Shown: positions 37,997-48,407, counted from the stretch's first letter. The stretch: 64,000 nucleotides of DNA from CAVZBW01 sp963773635 (GCA_963773635.1 CAVZBW010000005.1:2170001-2234000), one strand, 5' to 3'. A program made the numbers and translations. The notes: generated by a model not told the origin, from the sequence alone.

Positions 37997-40423
37997 TCAG
38001 GCTCCTTGCTTCAGGCTCATGGCCCCCTCGAGCGCGGCACTGGGCTCGCCCGGATTCCCTGGGGTCCCCCATTTCCAGTGCCGAATCTCGGGCATGTCCT
38101 GACCGTGCTTGTCGATATATCGCCGGTGCTCGATCAGCTTGTCCTGCATCGTCTGCTTGAGGTAGCTCCCCTTCGCACCGAGTTGCGGCAGCCGATCGAT
38201 CACGTCCTCGACCAGGTGGTACCGATCCAGGCGGTTTTGCACCCGCATGTCAAAGGCCGTCGTGATGGTCCCCTCTTCGACGTAGCCCCGGACGTGCAGG
38301 TTCTGATTGGTTCGGCGGTAGGTCAGCCGGTGGATCAGCCAGGGGTAGCCGTGGAAGGCGAGGATGATGTGCTTGTCCTTGGTGAAGAGGGAGTCATAAT
38401 TCGTGTCGCTCAGCCCATGGGGGTGCTCCGTGCTGGGCTGCAGCTTCATGAGATCGACGATGTTGACCACTCTGATCCGAATCTCGGGCAGATGTTCGCG
38501 GAGGATCGAAACGGCAGCCAGGACTTCCAGGGTGGGAGTGTCGCCGCAGGAGGCCATGACGACGTCGGGCTCGGCGTCCCGGTCGTTGCTGGCCCACTCC
38601 CAGACGCCGATCCCTTCCGTGCAGTGCACGACCGCCGCATCCATGCTGAGCCACTGAGGCATCGGGCGCTTTCCGGCGACCACGACGTTCACGTAGTTCC
38701 GGCTGCGCAGGCAGTGATCGGCCACCGACAGAAGGCAGTTCGCGTCCGGGGGAAGGTAGACCCGCACGATGTCGGCCTTCTTGTTCACGACCTGATCGAG
38801 AAAGCCGGGGTCTTGGTGGGTGAAACCGTTGTGATCCTGCTGCCAGACGTGGGAAACGAGGAGATAGTTCAGCGAGGCGATCTCCCGGCGCCACGACAGC
38901 TGCGAGGTAACTTTCAACCACTTGGCGTGCTGGTTGAACATCGAGTCGACAATGTGGATGAAGGCCTCGTAGCAGTTGAACAGTCCATGCCGTCCGGTGA
39001 GCAGGTAGCCCTCCAGCCAGCCTTCGCTCTGGTGCTCACTCAGCATCGAGTCGAGGACGCGTCCGTCGGGTGCGAGAAACTCGTCGTTCTCGACCGTTCG
39101 GGCGTCCCACTGACGGTTCGTCGCTTCGAAGACCGCGCCGAGGAGGTTCGAGAGCGTCTCGTCGGGACCGAAGATCCGGAAGTGCCGGCGGTCTTGGTTG
39201 AGTGCGACCACGTCACGGAGAAACTCACCCAATACCAGGGTATCTTGCCCGTCGACTGCACCGGGGGAAGGCACTTCCAGCGCATGGTCGCAGAAGTCCG
39301 GCATCCGCAGGTCCCGCAGTAGTAAGCCGCCGTTGGCGTGGGGGTTTGCCCCCATCCGTCGGTCTCCCCTCGGCGCGAGCTCGGCCAACTCGGAGACCAG
39401 GCGACCCCCTTCATCGAAGAGCTCCTCGGCCTTGTAGCTCTTCATCCAGCTCTCGAGCAGCTCTACATGATCGGGGTGCTCCGAATCGACCAAGATCGGT
39501 ACCTGATGGGATCGGAACGTGCCCTCGATCTGCAGACCGTCGACGACCTTCGGCCCGGTCCAGCCCTTCGGTGACCGCAGCACGATCATCGGCCAGCGCG
39601 GCCGCGTGGTGTCGCCCCTGTCGCGAGCGTGGCTTTGGATTTGCTGGATGCTCTCGATGGCACCATCCAGGGTGCCGGCCATGAGCTGGTGCATGTCCTG
39701 CGGCACATCGCCTTCCACAAAGTGGGGCATCCAGCCGCAGCCTCGAAGGTACTGCTCCAGCTCCTCGTGCGTGATGCGGTCAAGGACCGTCGGGTTGCTG
39801 ATCTTATAGCCGTTGAGGTGCAGGATCGGCAGCACGGCCCCGTCGGTGATCGGGCTGAGAAACTTGTTGGATTGCCAGGCGGTGGCCAGGGGGCCGGTCT
39901 CCGCCTCGCCGTCGCCGATCACGCAGGCAACGACGAGGTCGGGATTGTCGAAGACCGCCCCAAAGGCGTGACTGAGCGAGTAGCCGAGCTCGCCACCTTC
40001 GTGAATCGACCCCGGCGTAGTCGGTGCCACGTGGCTGGAGATCCCGCCGGGAAACGAAAACTGTGTGAACAGCCGCTTCAGTCCAGCCTCGTCCTGGCTG
40101 ACGTCGGGGTAGATCTCGCTGTAGGAGCCCTCGAGGTAAGTGTTGGCAACCAGCGCCGGGCCCCCGTGGCCCGGCCCGGCAATGTAGAGCATGTCGAGGT
40201 CGTACTTCTTGATCACCCGGTTCAGGTGCACATAGATAAAGTTCTGGCCTGGCGTCGTGCCCCAATGCCCGACCACGAGAGGCTTCACTTGGGCGAGCTC
40301 TAGTGGCTTCTTGAGTAGTGGATTGTCGTAGAGGTAGATCTGGCCGACCGACAGATAGTTGGCGGCGCGCCAGTAGGCATCCATCTTGTGGAGCAACTCA
40401 GGGGAGAGAGCGTCTGTCGTCAT
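37997..40423 (-). CDS. xfp: xylulose-5-phosphate/fructose-6-phosphate phosphoketolase
   Basis: A full-length (808-residue) thiamine-diphosphate enzyme that splits xylulose-5-P or fructose-6-P into acetyl phosphate and glyceraldehyde-3-P or erythrose-4-P. Recognisable are VGHWGTTPGQNFIYVHLNR, the substrate/ThDP-site AGPGHGGPALVANTYLEGSY, SFPGGISSH, VIGDGEAETGP and the C-terminal HGYPWLIHRLTYRR. ATG 40421-40423 is preferred (AAGG eight bases upstream); another ATG is five codons earlier. The enzyme feeds a phosphoketolase route to acetate or acetyl-CoA. It is on the same strand as a beta-phosphoglucomutase and a GH65 phosphorylase and sits in a less GC-rich block. Confidence 0.95.
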   Translation of the reverse strand: MTTDALSPELLHKMDAYWRAANYLSVGQIYLYDNPLLKKPLELAQVKPLVVGHWGTTPGQNFIYVHLNRVIKKYDLDMLYIAGPGHGGPALVANTYLEGSYSEIYPDVSQDEAGLKRLFTQFSFPGGISSHVAPTTPGSIHEGGELGYSLSHAFGAVFDNPDLVVACVIGDGEAETGPLATAWQSNKFLSPITDGAVLPILHLNGYKISNPTVLDRITHEELEQYLRGCGWMPHFVEGDVPQDMHQLMAGTLDGAIESIQQIQSHARDRGDTTRPRWPMIVLRSPKGWTGPKVVDGLQIEGTFRSHQVPILVDSEHPDHVELLESWMKSYKAEELFDEGGRLVSELAELAPRGDRRMGANPHANGGLLLRDLRMPDFCDHALEVPSPGAVDGQDTLVLGEFLRDVVALNQDRRHFRIFGPDETLSNLLGAVFEATNRQWDARTVENDEFLAPDGRVLDSMLSEHQSEGWLEGYLLTGRHGLFNCYEAFIHIVDSMFNQHAKWLKVTSQLSWRREIASLNYLLVSHVWQQDHNGFTHQDPGFLDQVVNKKADIVRVYLPPDANCLLSVADHCLRSRNYVNVVVAGKRPMPQWLSMDAAVVHCTEGIGVWEWASNDRDAEPDVVMASCGDTPTLEVLAAVSILREHLPEIRIRVVNIVDLMKLQPSTEHPHGLSDTNYDSLFTKDKHIILAFHGYPWLIHRLTYRRTNQNLHVRGYVEEGTITTAFDMRVQNRLDRYHLVEDVIDRLPQLGAKGSYLKQTMQDKLIEHRRYIDKHGQDMPEIRHWKWGTPGNPGEPSAALEGAMSLKQGA

Positions 40424-40639
40424 GGGATGAGCCTTCATATCCTTCTGTGAGCATCAGACCGGTTCGCCCCCTTTCGGACGATCGCGCAAGTCGGGCTGGC
40501 CCGGTAGGGCCGAAGGGCCCTATGAGGTGGCGCTGCCGGGCCTTGCGACGTCGGCCATGGGCTCGTGGGTGTGGTCGCCGAAGACCGCGAATCCGAGTTT
40601 CCCGGGAGAGCCTGACCAACCTGACGGCGTCGCCGCGCC

Positions 40640-41428
40640 CTACTTTTCCTTTGCCACCAGTAGTCCCTCGGAGAGCCGATCCACGTCCACGTCGTCTAGC
40701 GACGTGACCACGAGATCCGCGTCGGCTCGGGCGAGCATCTCCGCGTCGCCCTCGCGCGCGATACCGAGAGCGGCCATTTCACCGGCCTTGGCTGCCTCGA
40801 TGCCTGAGACGGCATCCTCGACGACGAAGGACTTCTCCGGCCGGCTGCCCAACTCTGCGGCCGCGGTCAGGAAGATCTCGGGGTGGGGCTTCCCGTGGGC
40901 GAAGTTGCGACCCGAGACATCAGCATCGAAGAAGTCGAGAAGGCTCAGCCCGGGTGTCACGAAGTCGTAGCTGAGACCCTGCTCCTCGGCGAAGGCGTCA
41001 AGGCGGATCTGGCGCAGGAACAACCCGGCGTTCTTAGAGGAGGAGGCCGCCGCGATTCGTATCCCCGACGCCCGGGCCGCAAGCGCGAAGCGTAAGGCGT
41101 CGGGGTAGGCCTCGAACTGCCCCGCCTCGATGAGCTCGATGACCCTGGCCTGCTTGCGCTTGGCGTAGGCGTCCACTCGCTGGTCAGCGTTGGGAATATC
41201 GAAGTAGTCCAGCACGGCGCGAGCACCGCTCATGCGGGGCTTGCCAGACATGTATTCCTCGTACACCTGCCGTGTGAATCGGTCAGGCGACCACGTGGTC
41301 TCATTGCGGACGTCGCTCCAGTCGCCCTCCATCAGCTCCTGAAGTGTCTCCCGCCAGGCCCGCTCGTGCGGAGAGTCGACGAGCACGCCGTCGACATCGA
41401 AGATGGCGCCCTCAAACCCCATTGGCAC
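40640..41428 (-). CDS. beta-phosphoglucomutase-like HAD phosphatase
   Basis: A 262-residue HAD-superfamily enzyme with the nucleophile motif FDVDGVLVDS, motif II AAASSSKN, a Lys in AHGKPHPEIFL and the motif IV VVEDAVSGIEAAKAG. The cap domain is helical and of the beta-PGM type. The GTG at 41426-41428 is preceded by AGGAG with seven-base spacing; an ATG two codons later is alternative. It starts 13 bases after the GH65 phosphorylase gene. That gene order fits a pathway where the phosphorylase yields beta-glucose-1-P and this enzyme converts it to glucose-6-P. Confidence 0.88.
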   Translation of the reverse strand: MPMGFEGAIFDVDGVLVDSPHERAWRETLQELMEGDWSDVRNETTWSPDRFTRQVYEEYMSGKPRMSGARAVLDYFDIPNADQRVDAYAKRKQARVIELIEAGQFEAYPDALRFALAARASGIRIAAASSSKNAGLFLRQIRLDAFAEEQGLSYDFVTPGLSLLDFFDADVSGRNFAHGKPHPEIFLTAAAELGSRPEKSFVVEDAVSGIEAAKAGEMAALGIAREGDAEMLARADADLVVTSLDDVDVDRLSEGLLVAKEK

Positions 41429-41441
41429 TTTCGCTCTCCTT

Positions 41442-43873
41442 TCACGCCCGTTCGCCCGGCGGTTGATCGAACAGCGTGAAGCTGTAGCCGTCGCCCGGCG
41501 ACAGCTCCTGAACATCTTCACCGACGCCGACCTTCACCGTTCGGCTGATGCCCTCGGTACCTGCCCTAACTGTGAGTTCACCGGCACTGAGGTGCACCCA
41601 GATCGGCATCCCGCGAAACTGCATGTGAAACGACAGCCCGTCGAGACGGTCGAGCAACCGCGGCGCGAACGTCAGGACGTCTTCGTGGATATCGGTTCCG
41701 AGGTAGCCGCGCTGGATCAGGTCGAGTGTGCCGGACATGACCGCCATATGGATGCCCTCCTTCGTAGTGCCGCCCTGTACATCGCCGATGTCGCTCTCGA
41801 GCGCCACCAGAAAGCGCTCCCAGGAGCTCTCAGGATCCAGAGCAGCGAGCGCGGCGGCGTGCGTGACGAAGCTCAGCGTCGAGCCGTGCGAGGTCCGGTG
41901 GTCGTAGTAGTCGATGTTCTTTTGCGCCGTCTCCGGGCCAAAGTCGTAGCCGAGGCGGTTGAACAGTTCGCCAAGCTCTTCCTCGGAGAACAGCAGGAAC
42001 AGCATGACAGTGTCGGCTTGCTTTGCGAGCTTGTAGCGAGCAGGGTCGTCGCCTTCCGCTCGGAGGATTCGGTCCATCCTTTGGATCTTGTCGTGGTAGC
42101 GCTCGCGGTAGCCATCCCAGTCGAGGTCGGCGAGCTGTTCGTATCCCTCGAACTGACTGATGATGCCGTCGCCGTGGAATGGGACAAACATCCGTCGGCT
42201 CATCCGCGCCCACGTGGCGACTTCCTCGCTGGTCAAGTTCGATCCTGTCCCGCAGTGCCTCGGCTCGACCCGCCGGGAGCAGGTCGAGCACCTTCTGGGC
42301 GGTCTCGCAGATCCAGGCGACCATGACATTGGTGTACGCGTTGTTGCGAAGACCGCCCCTCTCCGCCCCGGGGTACTTGTCGTGGAATTCATCGGGGCCC
42401 ATGACTCCGTGGATCTCATAGCGATCGCGGCCTGGGTTGTAATGGGCGAGCGAGGACCAGAATCGTGCGATCTCGAGCGTCATCTCCGCCCCGTGGTCGA
42501 GCATGAACTCGACATCGCCGGTGGCCTGGTAGTAGTGCCAGACGTTGTAGAAGATAGCGGCACTTACGTGGCGCTGGTTGTGACTGAGGTCGGGCTCCCA
42601 GAGATCCGACAGCGGATTGAGGTGGACGACCTGCGTCTCCTCCTGGCCGTCGCTGCCGCTCTGCCACGGATACATCGCCCCGCGGTAGCCGGCGGCATGT
42701 GCCGCCCGGCGCGGCTTCGCCCAATCGGCGCGCTCGGTACAGGAGCAGATGCCGTGCGACCTGGGGCAGGCGGAAGTTCAAGAAGGGAAACACATACAGC
42801 TCATCCCAGAAGACGTGCCCGCGGTAGGCCTCGCCATTCAGGCCGCGGCGCCACGACGCCGGCGTCGAACTCGGTCGTATGGCGCGAGCAGACCTGCAGG
42901 ATGTGGGCGATGTGCAGCCGGAGTAGAAGCTGTACCCGGGAGTCTCCCGGCAGGACGATGTCGCATTCCTCCCACAGCTCCTTCCACGCGTCACGGTGGT
43001 GAGAGAAAGCTTCGGAGAACCGCGGATATCCACTGATGGATTTCCCGGCATTTCCGAGCGGCTCGCTGATCGCCTGGTCGTGTGACGTGTAAAAGGCGAC
43101 CATCTTCTCCACCCTCACCGGCACGCCCTGCCGCACGTCGATACCGAGCACCTGCTGGACGTAGTCCTGCATCTGGTAGAGGTTGCGCTCGACCTCAAGC
43201 GGCGCCTCGCCGACGAAGACCTGGGTGCGTGCCGCCTCTGCCACGTAAATCCGCGACTGGCGGGTGCGCGCCATCAATGCGATCACCTCGGGCCCGAACG
43301 TCCTCGGAAGGACCGGATCGAGATGTCGACCTTCCAACTGGCGGTAGCGAGCGACGCCGGCGTTAGTGACACGACCGTCCAGCGCCGAGACAATCTCGAG
43401 CTGGCCGGACCAGTTCTCCGGCGTGAGCGTCCACTCGATCGCCGCCTGGTGTACATGGGCCATGCTCACGAAGCGGCGACTGCGCAGCGCGCGTCTCCCG
43501 GCCGGATCGGTCGCGAAAGCGCAGAGTGCGGACAAGGATTGGCGTGACGGAAGTCGTACTCGTGGCGGTAGAAGAGCAACTCGAGGTCGTGAAGGCGGAC
43601 CACCTCCTCATCCCCGATGCGAAGCTTCAGCACGGCCCAGTTGGGCAGGTTGACGAGATCCTCGTTGAGTACCGGGATGCCGCCCATGATCGTCGTCTCC
43701 CGGTTGTACCCGCCGTGAGCGTAGGTCCCCGGGTAGTGCACGCCGTCGGCGTCCTCCCATTCCGCGAATCCACGCGTGCAGAAGTAACCGTTGCCGGTCG
43801 AGGTCAGCGCCTCTCGGAGGCCCTCCTCAGTCGGCTCATAGCCATCGTAGGTGATCGTGAAGTTTGCGGTCAT
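41442..43873 (-). CDS. GH65 family glycoside phosphorylase (kojibiose/trehalose/maltose phosphorylase type), several frame breaks
   Basis: Five overlapping frame segments read as one GH65 protein of about 800 residues, from ATG 43871-43873 (ITYDGYEPTEEG) to 41442. Visible landmarks are the N-terminal beta-sandwich start (STGNGYFCTRGF), HVFWDELYVFPF, the catalytic-acid segment HGVMGPDEFHDKYPG and the C-terminal FRGMPIWVHLS. Frame changes lie near 43500, 42850, 42700 and 42235. Four breaks could mean decay or assembly errors; each segment on its own is well conserved. The likely reaction is phosphorolysis of an alpha-glucoside to beta-glucose-1-P. The adjoining beta-phosphoglucomutase supports this. 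Confidence 0.75.
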
Positions 43874-44166
43874 ATACGGCTACCGGCATCATCGTAAACC
43901 TCGCCCAAGTGGAGGGTGGCCGGGCCATGCGCGGTGGCTCGAAATCCGCAACAACCGTCGATGGCGTCCTCCGATTCCCCCCCAACGATCTTGACCCGAT
44001 CCGACGTCCAGCCCGTAGCGCGCCGAGCTCGGCGACGTCGGTTTCTGCCACTCTCTCGTCCCCGAGTTGCGGGAGATGGGCCTCCGTCAGCCCGTCGCCG
44101 ATCGGTGCACGGAGGCGGTGTCTTCATCCTCGGCATTGCCCCCGGCGTCCGTAGAACCGCGCTGCG
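43874..44166. other. gap between the GH65 gene and gatD
   Basis: This 293-base stretch of mixed composition separates the carbohydrate island from the MurT/GatD operon. Short open frames exist on both strands, but none has a convincing start or homologous look. It is a candidate right boundary of the island; no repeat of the tRNA-Pro 3' end is visible in it. Confidence 0.4.
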
Positions 44167-44895
44167 TCAGGAGGTGCGGCCGAGCGAGCACGCCCGCTCG
44201 TGGACCCTCTCCTCCAGACTGTCGGGCAGGGGATCGAGCTCGTCCATCGCCAGGGCCCTTCCGATCAGCCAGTCTGCGAACCACACGTTCTTGGGCAGAA
44301 GGGGGCCGTGCAGATAGGTGCCGATGACGTTGCCCCGGCGTGCTCCCTCCGTCCCGTCCGCGCCGTTGTTGCCGTGACCGGGCTCCACCCGTCCGAGAGG
44401 ATCGGCTCGTGGGCCAAGGAAGGTGTGTCCGGCATGGTTCTCGAAACCCGCGAGCGAGCGCGTCTCGCCCGGGAGACACTCCACTTCGATGGTCACGTTG
44501 CCGACCAGCCTGGGCCCGGCCTCGCGCACCGTGTGAACATCGAGCAAGCCGAGACCCGGCAGAGTCTCGTCGCCGATGGCATAGAAGCGACCGAAAAGCT
44601 GGTAGCCCCCGCAGATCCCGAGGAGGACCGCGCCGCGCTCCGCCGCCGACAGGAGCGCCCCCCGTTTGACCTCGACGAGGTCGTGGGCACACCGCCGCTG
44701 ATCGGCGTCCTGGCCCCCACCCAGGTAGAAGAGATCGTGATCGTCGGCATCGATCCGGTCTCCGATTCCCGCCGGCTCCAGCTGGAAGCCGATGCCCCGC
44801 CGAGCGCAGCGCTGCTCCAGCACGAGCAGGTTTCCGCGGTCGGCGTAGAGGTTCATGGTGTCCGGGTACAGTGCGCAGACTCGGAGGGCCGTCAT
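44167..44895 (-). CDS. gatD: lipid II isoglutaminyl synthase, glutamine amidotransferase subunit
   Basis: A 242-residue class I glutamine amidotransferase of the GatD/CobB-CobQ type. The nucleophile Cys lies in LLGICGGYQLFG and the catalytic His in IGTYLHGPLLPKN. With MurT it amidates the D-Glu of lipid II, a step needed for peptidoglycan cross-linking. It starts nine bases after murT on the same strand. Confidence 0.92.
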   Translation of the reverse strand: MTALRVCALYPDTMNLYADRGNLLVLEQRCARRGIGFQLEPAGIGDRIDADDHDLFYLGGGQDADQRRCAHDLVEVKRGALLSAAERGAVLLGICGGYQLFGRFYAIGDETLPGLGLLDVHTVREAGPRLVGNVTIEVECLPGETRSLAGFENHAGHTFLGPRADPLGRVEPGHGNNGADGTEGARRGNVIGTYLHGPLLPKNVWFADWLIGRALAMDELDPLPDSLEERVHERACSLGRTS

Positions 44896-44904
44896 CCCGC
44901 CGCC

Positions 44905-46323
44905 TCAGGCCCAATACCGTGGCGCCAACCCACGATCAGCGAGGATCTCACGCAGATCCAACATGGCCGTGTAATTGCACATGGCATAAACAAGGCTCTT
45001 GGATTCCGACGCTATTGCGTCGAGAGCTCTGGAGATATCCGGCTCAATGAGGATCCCGGTCTCCTCCACCCCGGCGTACTTCAGGCGAAGTGCCAATTCA
45101 TCGGCGCGGCTTCCCGTGCAGATGGCGAGGCGGACATTCCCCGCGAGGGCTTCGAAATCCACGTCCCAGATCCATGACACGTCTCGACCGTCGACCACAG
45201 AGTCGTTGAGCCCGAAGTACATGTCACGCGGACCGGAACTCAAGGCATCGAGCGTCTCCAGCACCGCGTTCGCCCCAACCGGGTTCTTCACGAGGAAGAT
45301 CTGGAGGGTGACCCCTCCGATCGGTATGACCTCCGTGCGCCCGAACACTGGGCGTACGGACTGGAGCCCCTCGACGATCGCGGCAATGGGCGTCCCCATC
45401 GCGGCGGTCAGGGCGGCCGCGTGGAGAGCGTTGTAGACGTTGAACAGCCCAGGGAGCGCGAGATCGATCTCGGCGCGCTCATCCTCGTAGGAGAGCGTGA
45501 AGCGCGTCCCGCCGGAAGGTGTGGGACGGAGCGATCGGGCGGTGACGTCGGGCACCGGGCGCTTCATGTCGCAGGTGGGACACGAGTACAGACCAAGGTG
45601 GGCGAGCCAGATCCTCTCGTAGAGGAACGGCTGCCCGCATCGCCGGCAGTGCTTCGAGTCGGAAGAGTGCTGCATCGTCGTCCGCCCGACGGTGTCGTGG
45701 TCCAGGCCGAAGTACAAGATCCTTTCGTGCCCGCTCGTCAGGGAGGCGAGCAGCGGGTCATCGGCACACGCGACCACGGTGCAGGAGGGCTCCAGATCGG
45801 CGACCAGGCGCTCCCAGCGGTCCGCGACCGCATCGAGCTCCCCGTACCGGTCGAGCTGGTCCCTGAAGAGATTGCCCAACCCCACGGCACGGGGATGCAG
45901 CTCGGGGATCAGCCGCTCCAGCCAGAACTCGTCGATCTCGAACACGCCGATGTCGCCCCGGAGGCGACCGCCCAACCGCGAAGCGGCGAGCAACGAGGTG
46001 GCGACGCCGTTGGCCATGTTGATGCCGATCTTGTTGTGCACGGGCACCAGGCCGCCCCGGGCGAAGATCTCGGCCGCCATCGCGGCAGTGGTCGTCTTGC
46101 CGTTCGTCCCCGAGATCAGGACGCTCCCCGAGCCGAGCCTCGAAGCGAGGCGAGAGACGGCAGCGGGCTCGAGGGCGAGCAGCCTCGTCCCCGGGTCCGA
46201 CGGCTCGATGCGATCACCCCTGGCCCGTTGCGAGAGACGATAGGCACGAACGGCACCCAATTTGAGCTCGAACGCTCCCGGGCCGCCCAACGACGACAGC
46301 GGCTCGCCCCTCAGGCGACGCAT
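44905..46323 (-). CDS. murT: lipid II isoglutaminyl synthase, Mur ligase-like subunit
   Basis: The Mur-ligase-like partner of GatD. It has the P-loop ISGTNGKTTT, a FEIDEFWLERL acidic site, the zinc-ribbon insert CRRCGQPF with SCPTCDMK, and a C-terminal DUF1727 domain (FLVKNPVGANAVLETL, MYFGLNDSVVDGRDVSWIWD). The start is not clear. An ATG at 46321-46323 has GGAGG close upstream, but the frame stays open into the preceding glycosyltransferase-like gene, so the two may be fused or a stop codon may be lost. Confidence 0.88.
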   Translation of the reverse strand: MRRLRGEPLSSLGGPGAFELKLGAVRAYRLSQRARGDRIEPSDPGTRLLALEPAAVSRLASRLGSGSVLISGTNGKTTTAAMAAEIFARGGLVPVHNKIGINMANGVATSLLAASRLGGRLRGDIGVFEIDEFWLERLIPELHPRAVGLGNLFRDQLDRYGELDAVADRWERLVADLEPSCTVVACADDPLLASLTSGHERILYFGLDHDTVGRTTMQHSSDSKHCRRCGQPFLYERIWLAHLGLYSCPTCDMKRPVPDVTARSLRPTPSGGTRFTLSYEDERAEIDLALPGLFNVYNALHAAALTAAMGTPIAAIVEGLQSVRPVFGRTEVIPIGGVTLQIFLVKNPVGANAVLETLDALSSGPRDMYFGLNDSVVDGRDVSWIWDVDFEALAGNVRLAICTGSRADELALRLKYAGVEETGILIEPDISRALDAIASESKSLVYAMCNYTAMLDLREILADRGLAPRYWA

Positions 46324-47590
46324 GCCCTCCGCACCGAAGTGCAGGAGGGCGTCGACCGCTATGGCGGCTTTCTGGCTTGCATCTTCTCTTCTCGACAACT
46401 CCGCCCGGAGACCGCGCACGGTTGCGACACCGCGGCGCCACGTCGTGTTCGTGCACGGTCGGTAAGCTCGGTCCTCGTCGCTCAGCCGCAGTTCGGCCTC
46501 GAGCTCGGCGATCCGGTTCTGACGCTCCTCCGCCAGGCTCTGGGCACGGTCGAGCACCTCGCCCAGGTGCAGCAGCTCCGTCCGTCCCGCGGCCGCCCTT
46601 TCGTGCTCGGTCCATGCCAGACGAACGAGCCACGCCATCTCCTCGTGCAGCCCACCGGCGGGCGAGCCCCCTCCCTTGAGCCGGCTGATGAGCCCGAGAA
46701 GCTCCCGCACGTGGGCAGAGGCAGTGTGATGTTGCGCGACCAGATCGCGGCAGACGACACCCATGTCCTCCGTCGAGGAGACCAGATCGTCGGTCAGGCC
46801 CTGCTCGGTCACCATGAGATCCGTACCACGCCCACCGAACCCGTCGGCTTCGATGAACGGGTAGGAGTCGGCCGTCACCCAGCCGTCGCCGCCGGCGGCT
46901 CCGTAAACATAGGTAGGTCGACCGCCGGCCATGCCCTCGAGCGCACTGCGGCCGAGGGCGATGACCATGTGGCAGCGGGCGATCATGTGCTCGGGGGCGT
47001 CCGTGGGAGTGGTGGTGAAGCCGGCCTCGACAAGCTCGACTCCCGCGCGGGCGCACGCACGTTCGATCATCCTTCGACGCGGGCCCCGCATGTAATTGCT
47101 CAGCACGAGCGCCCTCGGGCGGCCATGCGGTGGCTCGACACCGGGGGTCCTGCCGAAGCGCACCGTGTCGATCGGCTGGCGCAACCGGAGCACCTCGGGC
47201 ACGCCGGGAATGGTCTCGACGTGCCGCTTGACGCGATCGTTGAGTACCACGACGGCCCCGCAGACGCCGGAGAGGGCAGGCGGAAACTGCAGCAATGCCT
47301 CGCTCGAGTGCCGCGACGAACACACGGCCCGCGTCGGGGTACCGATCGGCAAGCTCGTAGGCGCTCGGCCCGTCCTGCGCCAGTACCCCGTCACATTCGT
47401 CCGGGAGAAGGCGTAGTCGGTTGACGACGTCCACGCCGCGCCGGAGGGCCTGGTCCGCCATCGGGCCCGTTTCCCGAGCGTAGATCACGGGTTGATGGCC
47501 CAGCCGCTGGAGCTGCTCGGCGACGGTGATCATGTAGGTCTCGGTGCCGCCAACCTGCGCGAGGCGGAGGTGGCTGAGCACGATGCGCAC
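46324..47590 (-). CDS. glycosyltransferase-like protein with C-terminal coiled coil (one frame break)
   Basis: From ATG 47588-47590 the protein begins MRIVLSHLRLAQVGGTETYM, the N-terminal motif of GT-B (GT4-like) enzymes. Near 47310 the frame shifts after GRVFVA and resumes as RHSSEALLQFPP, consistent with a lost CG pair. A GT-B C-terminal half follows (ARCHMVIALGRSALEGMAGG, YVYGAAGGDGW). Residues from about 290 form a coiled coil (AEERQNRIAELEAEL). No stop codon separates it from MurT. It may modify cell-wall or envelope glycans. Confidence 0.65.
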
Positions 47591-47710
47591 CCGTGCAAGA
47601 TACTATGCCGCCGCGAACGGCCCCCGAGCCTGCCACGGCGATGCGCAAAGGCCTGCACCTGTCGATCCCGGGCGGGCGTGCGGCTGCCCGTCGGGTTCTT
47701 GAGCCCTGGT

Positions 47711-47716
47711 TACAAT
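47711..47716 (+). promoter_or_regulatory. -10 element of a likely leaderless GNAT transcript
   Basis: TACAAT ends nine bases before the ATG at 47726, and no ribosome-binding site is present. No good -35 element is seen. Confidence 0.4.
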
Positions 47717-47725
47717 CACTGCCTT

Positions 47726-48355
47726 ATGGCCAGTGTTGCCGACGGCCCTTCACGAGGTGCTCCACAAGCCTCCTCGGCGGTGGGCACCACCTGGCCGTCG
47801 GGATCGCCGCATCGAAGTGGCGGCATCATCGATGTCCGGCGAGCAGCCGAGGGCGACGCCGAGATCATCGCGTCCCTTCACGTGGCCGCCTCCCGAGTGG
47901 GCTACCGGGGGATGCTCCCCAAGGGACATCTGGAAAGCCTCTCCGTGACCGATCACTTGTCGATGTGGACGGGCGCGATCTCGAGGATGAACTCCCGGCA
48001 CGTGGTCCTCATGGCTTCGCTGGATGGTCGGGGGGTGGGGTTCGCGGCCGTCGGTCCCACCCGCGACGACGGAGGCACTTCCGCCACGGGCGAGCTACGG
48101 GCGCTCTATGTGGATCCTGTCGTGTGGAGACGCGGAATTGGTTCGGCTCTGGTCGATTCGGCCGTCGGGGTGCTGGCCGCGTTTTTCACGGACGCGATGC
48201 TGTGGGTGCTCCGGCAAAACATCGCCGCTCGGACTCTGTATGAATCGTGCGGGTGGGCGGAGGACGGGGGCGAACGTCGGGTGCTTCGGGGCGGCGCGCT
48301 GGTCAACGAGGTCCGTTACCGGCGCGCGCTCTGTAGGTCCGACCCGTCCCGGTAG
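47726..48355 (+). CDS. GNAT-family N-acetyltransferase
   Basis: A 209-residue GNAT protein. After a 30-residue disordered start come the GNAT strands (IDVRRAAEGDAEIIASLH), motif A (ELRALYVDPVVWRRGIGSALVD; the acetyl-CoA loop RRGIGS is intact) and motif B (LWVLRQNIAARTLYESCGW). It has no close functional neighbours: it is divergent from the glycosyltransferase and followed by a secreted protein gene. The substrate is unknown. Confidence 0.85.
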   Translation: MASVADGPSRGAPQASSAVGTTWPSGSPHRSGGIIDVRRAAEGDAEIIASLHVAASRVGYRGMLPKGHLESLSVTDHLSMWTGAISRMNSRHVVLMASLDGRGVGFAAVGPTRDDGGTSATGELRALYVDPVVWRRGIGSALVDSAVGVLAAFFTDAMLWVLRQNIAARTLYESCGWAEDGGERRVLRGGALVNEVRYRRALCRSDPSR

Positions 48356-48370
48356 CCCGTCGGGAGGCGC

Positions 48371-48400
48371 TCGGACGCCGGAAGGAGCCACGTCTATCAT
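48371..48400 (+). promoter_or_regulatory. promoter of a leaderless secreted-protein gene
   Basis: -35 TCGGAC (48371-48376) and -10 TATCAT (48395-48400) are 18 bases apart. The -10 element ends seven bases before GTG 48408, the spacing of a leaderless start. Confidence 0.45.
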
Positions 48401-48407
48401 TTCCCCT

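Noticed and set aside
43874..44166. Short open frames of 70-90 codons on both strands
   Set aside because: No ribosome-binding site, no natural composition, no homology that I recognise.
37705..48000. Second copy of the tRNA-Pro 3' end that would mark an island attachment site
   Set aside because: None seen on inspection; the island end remains unproven.
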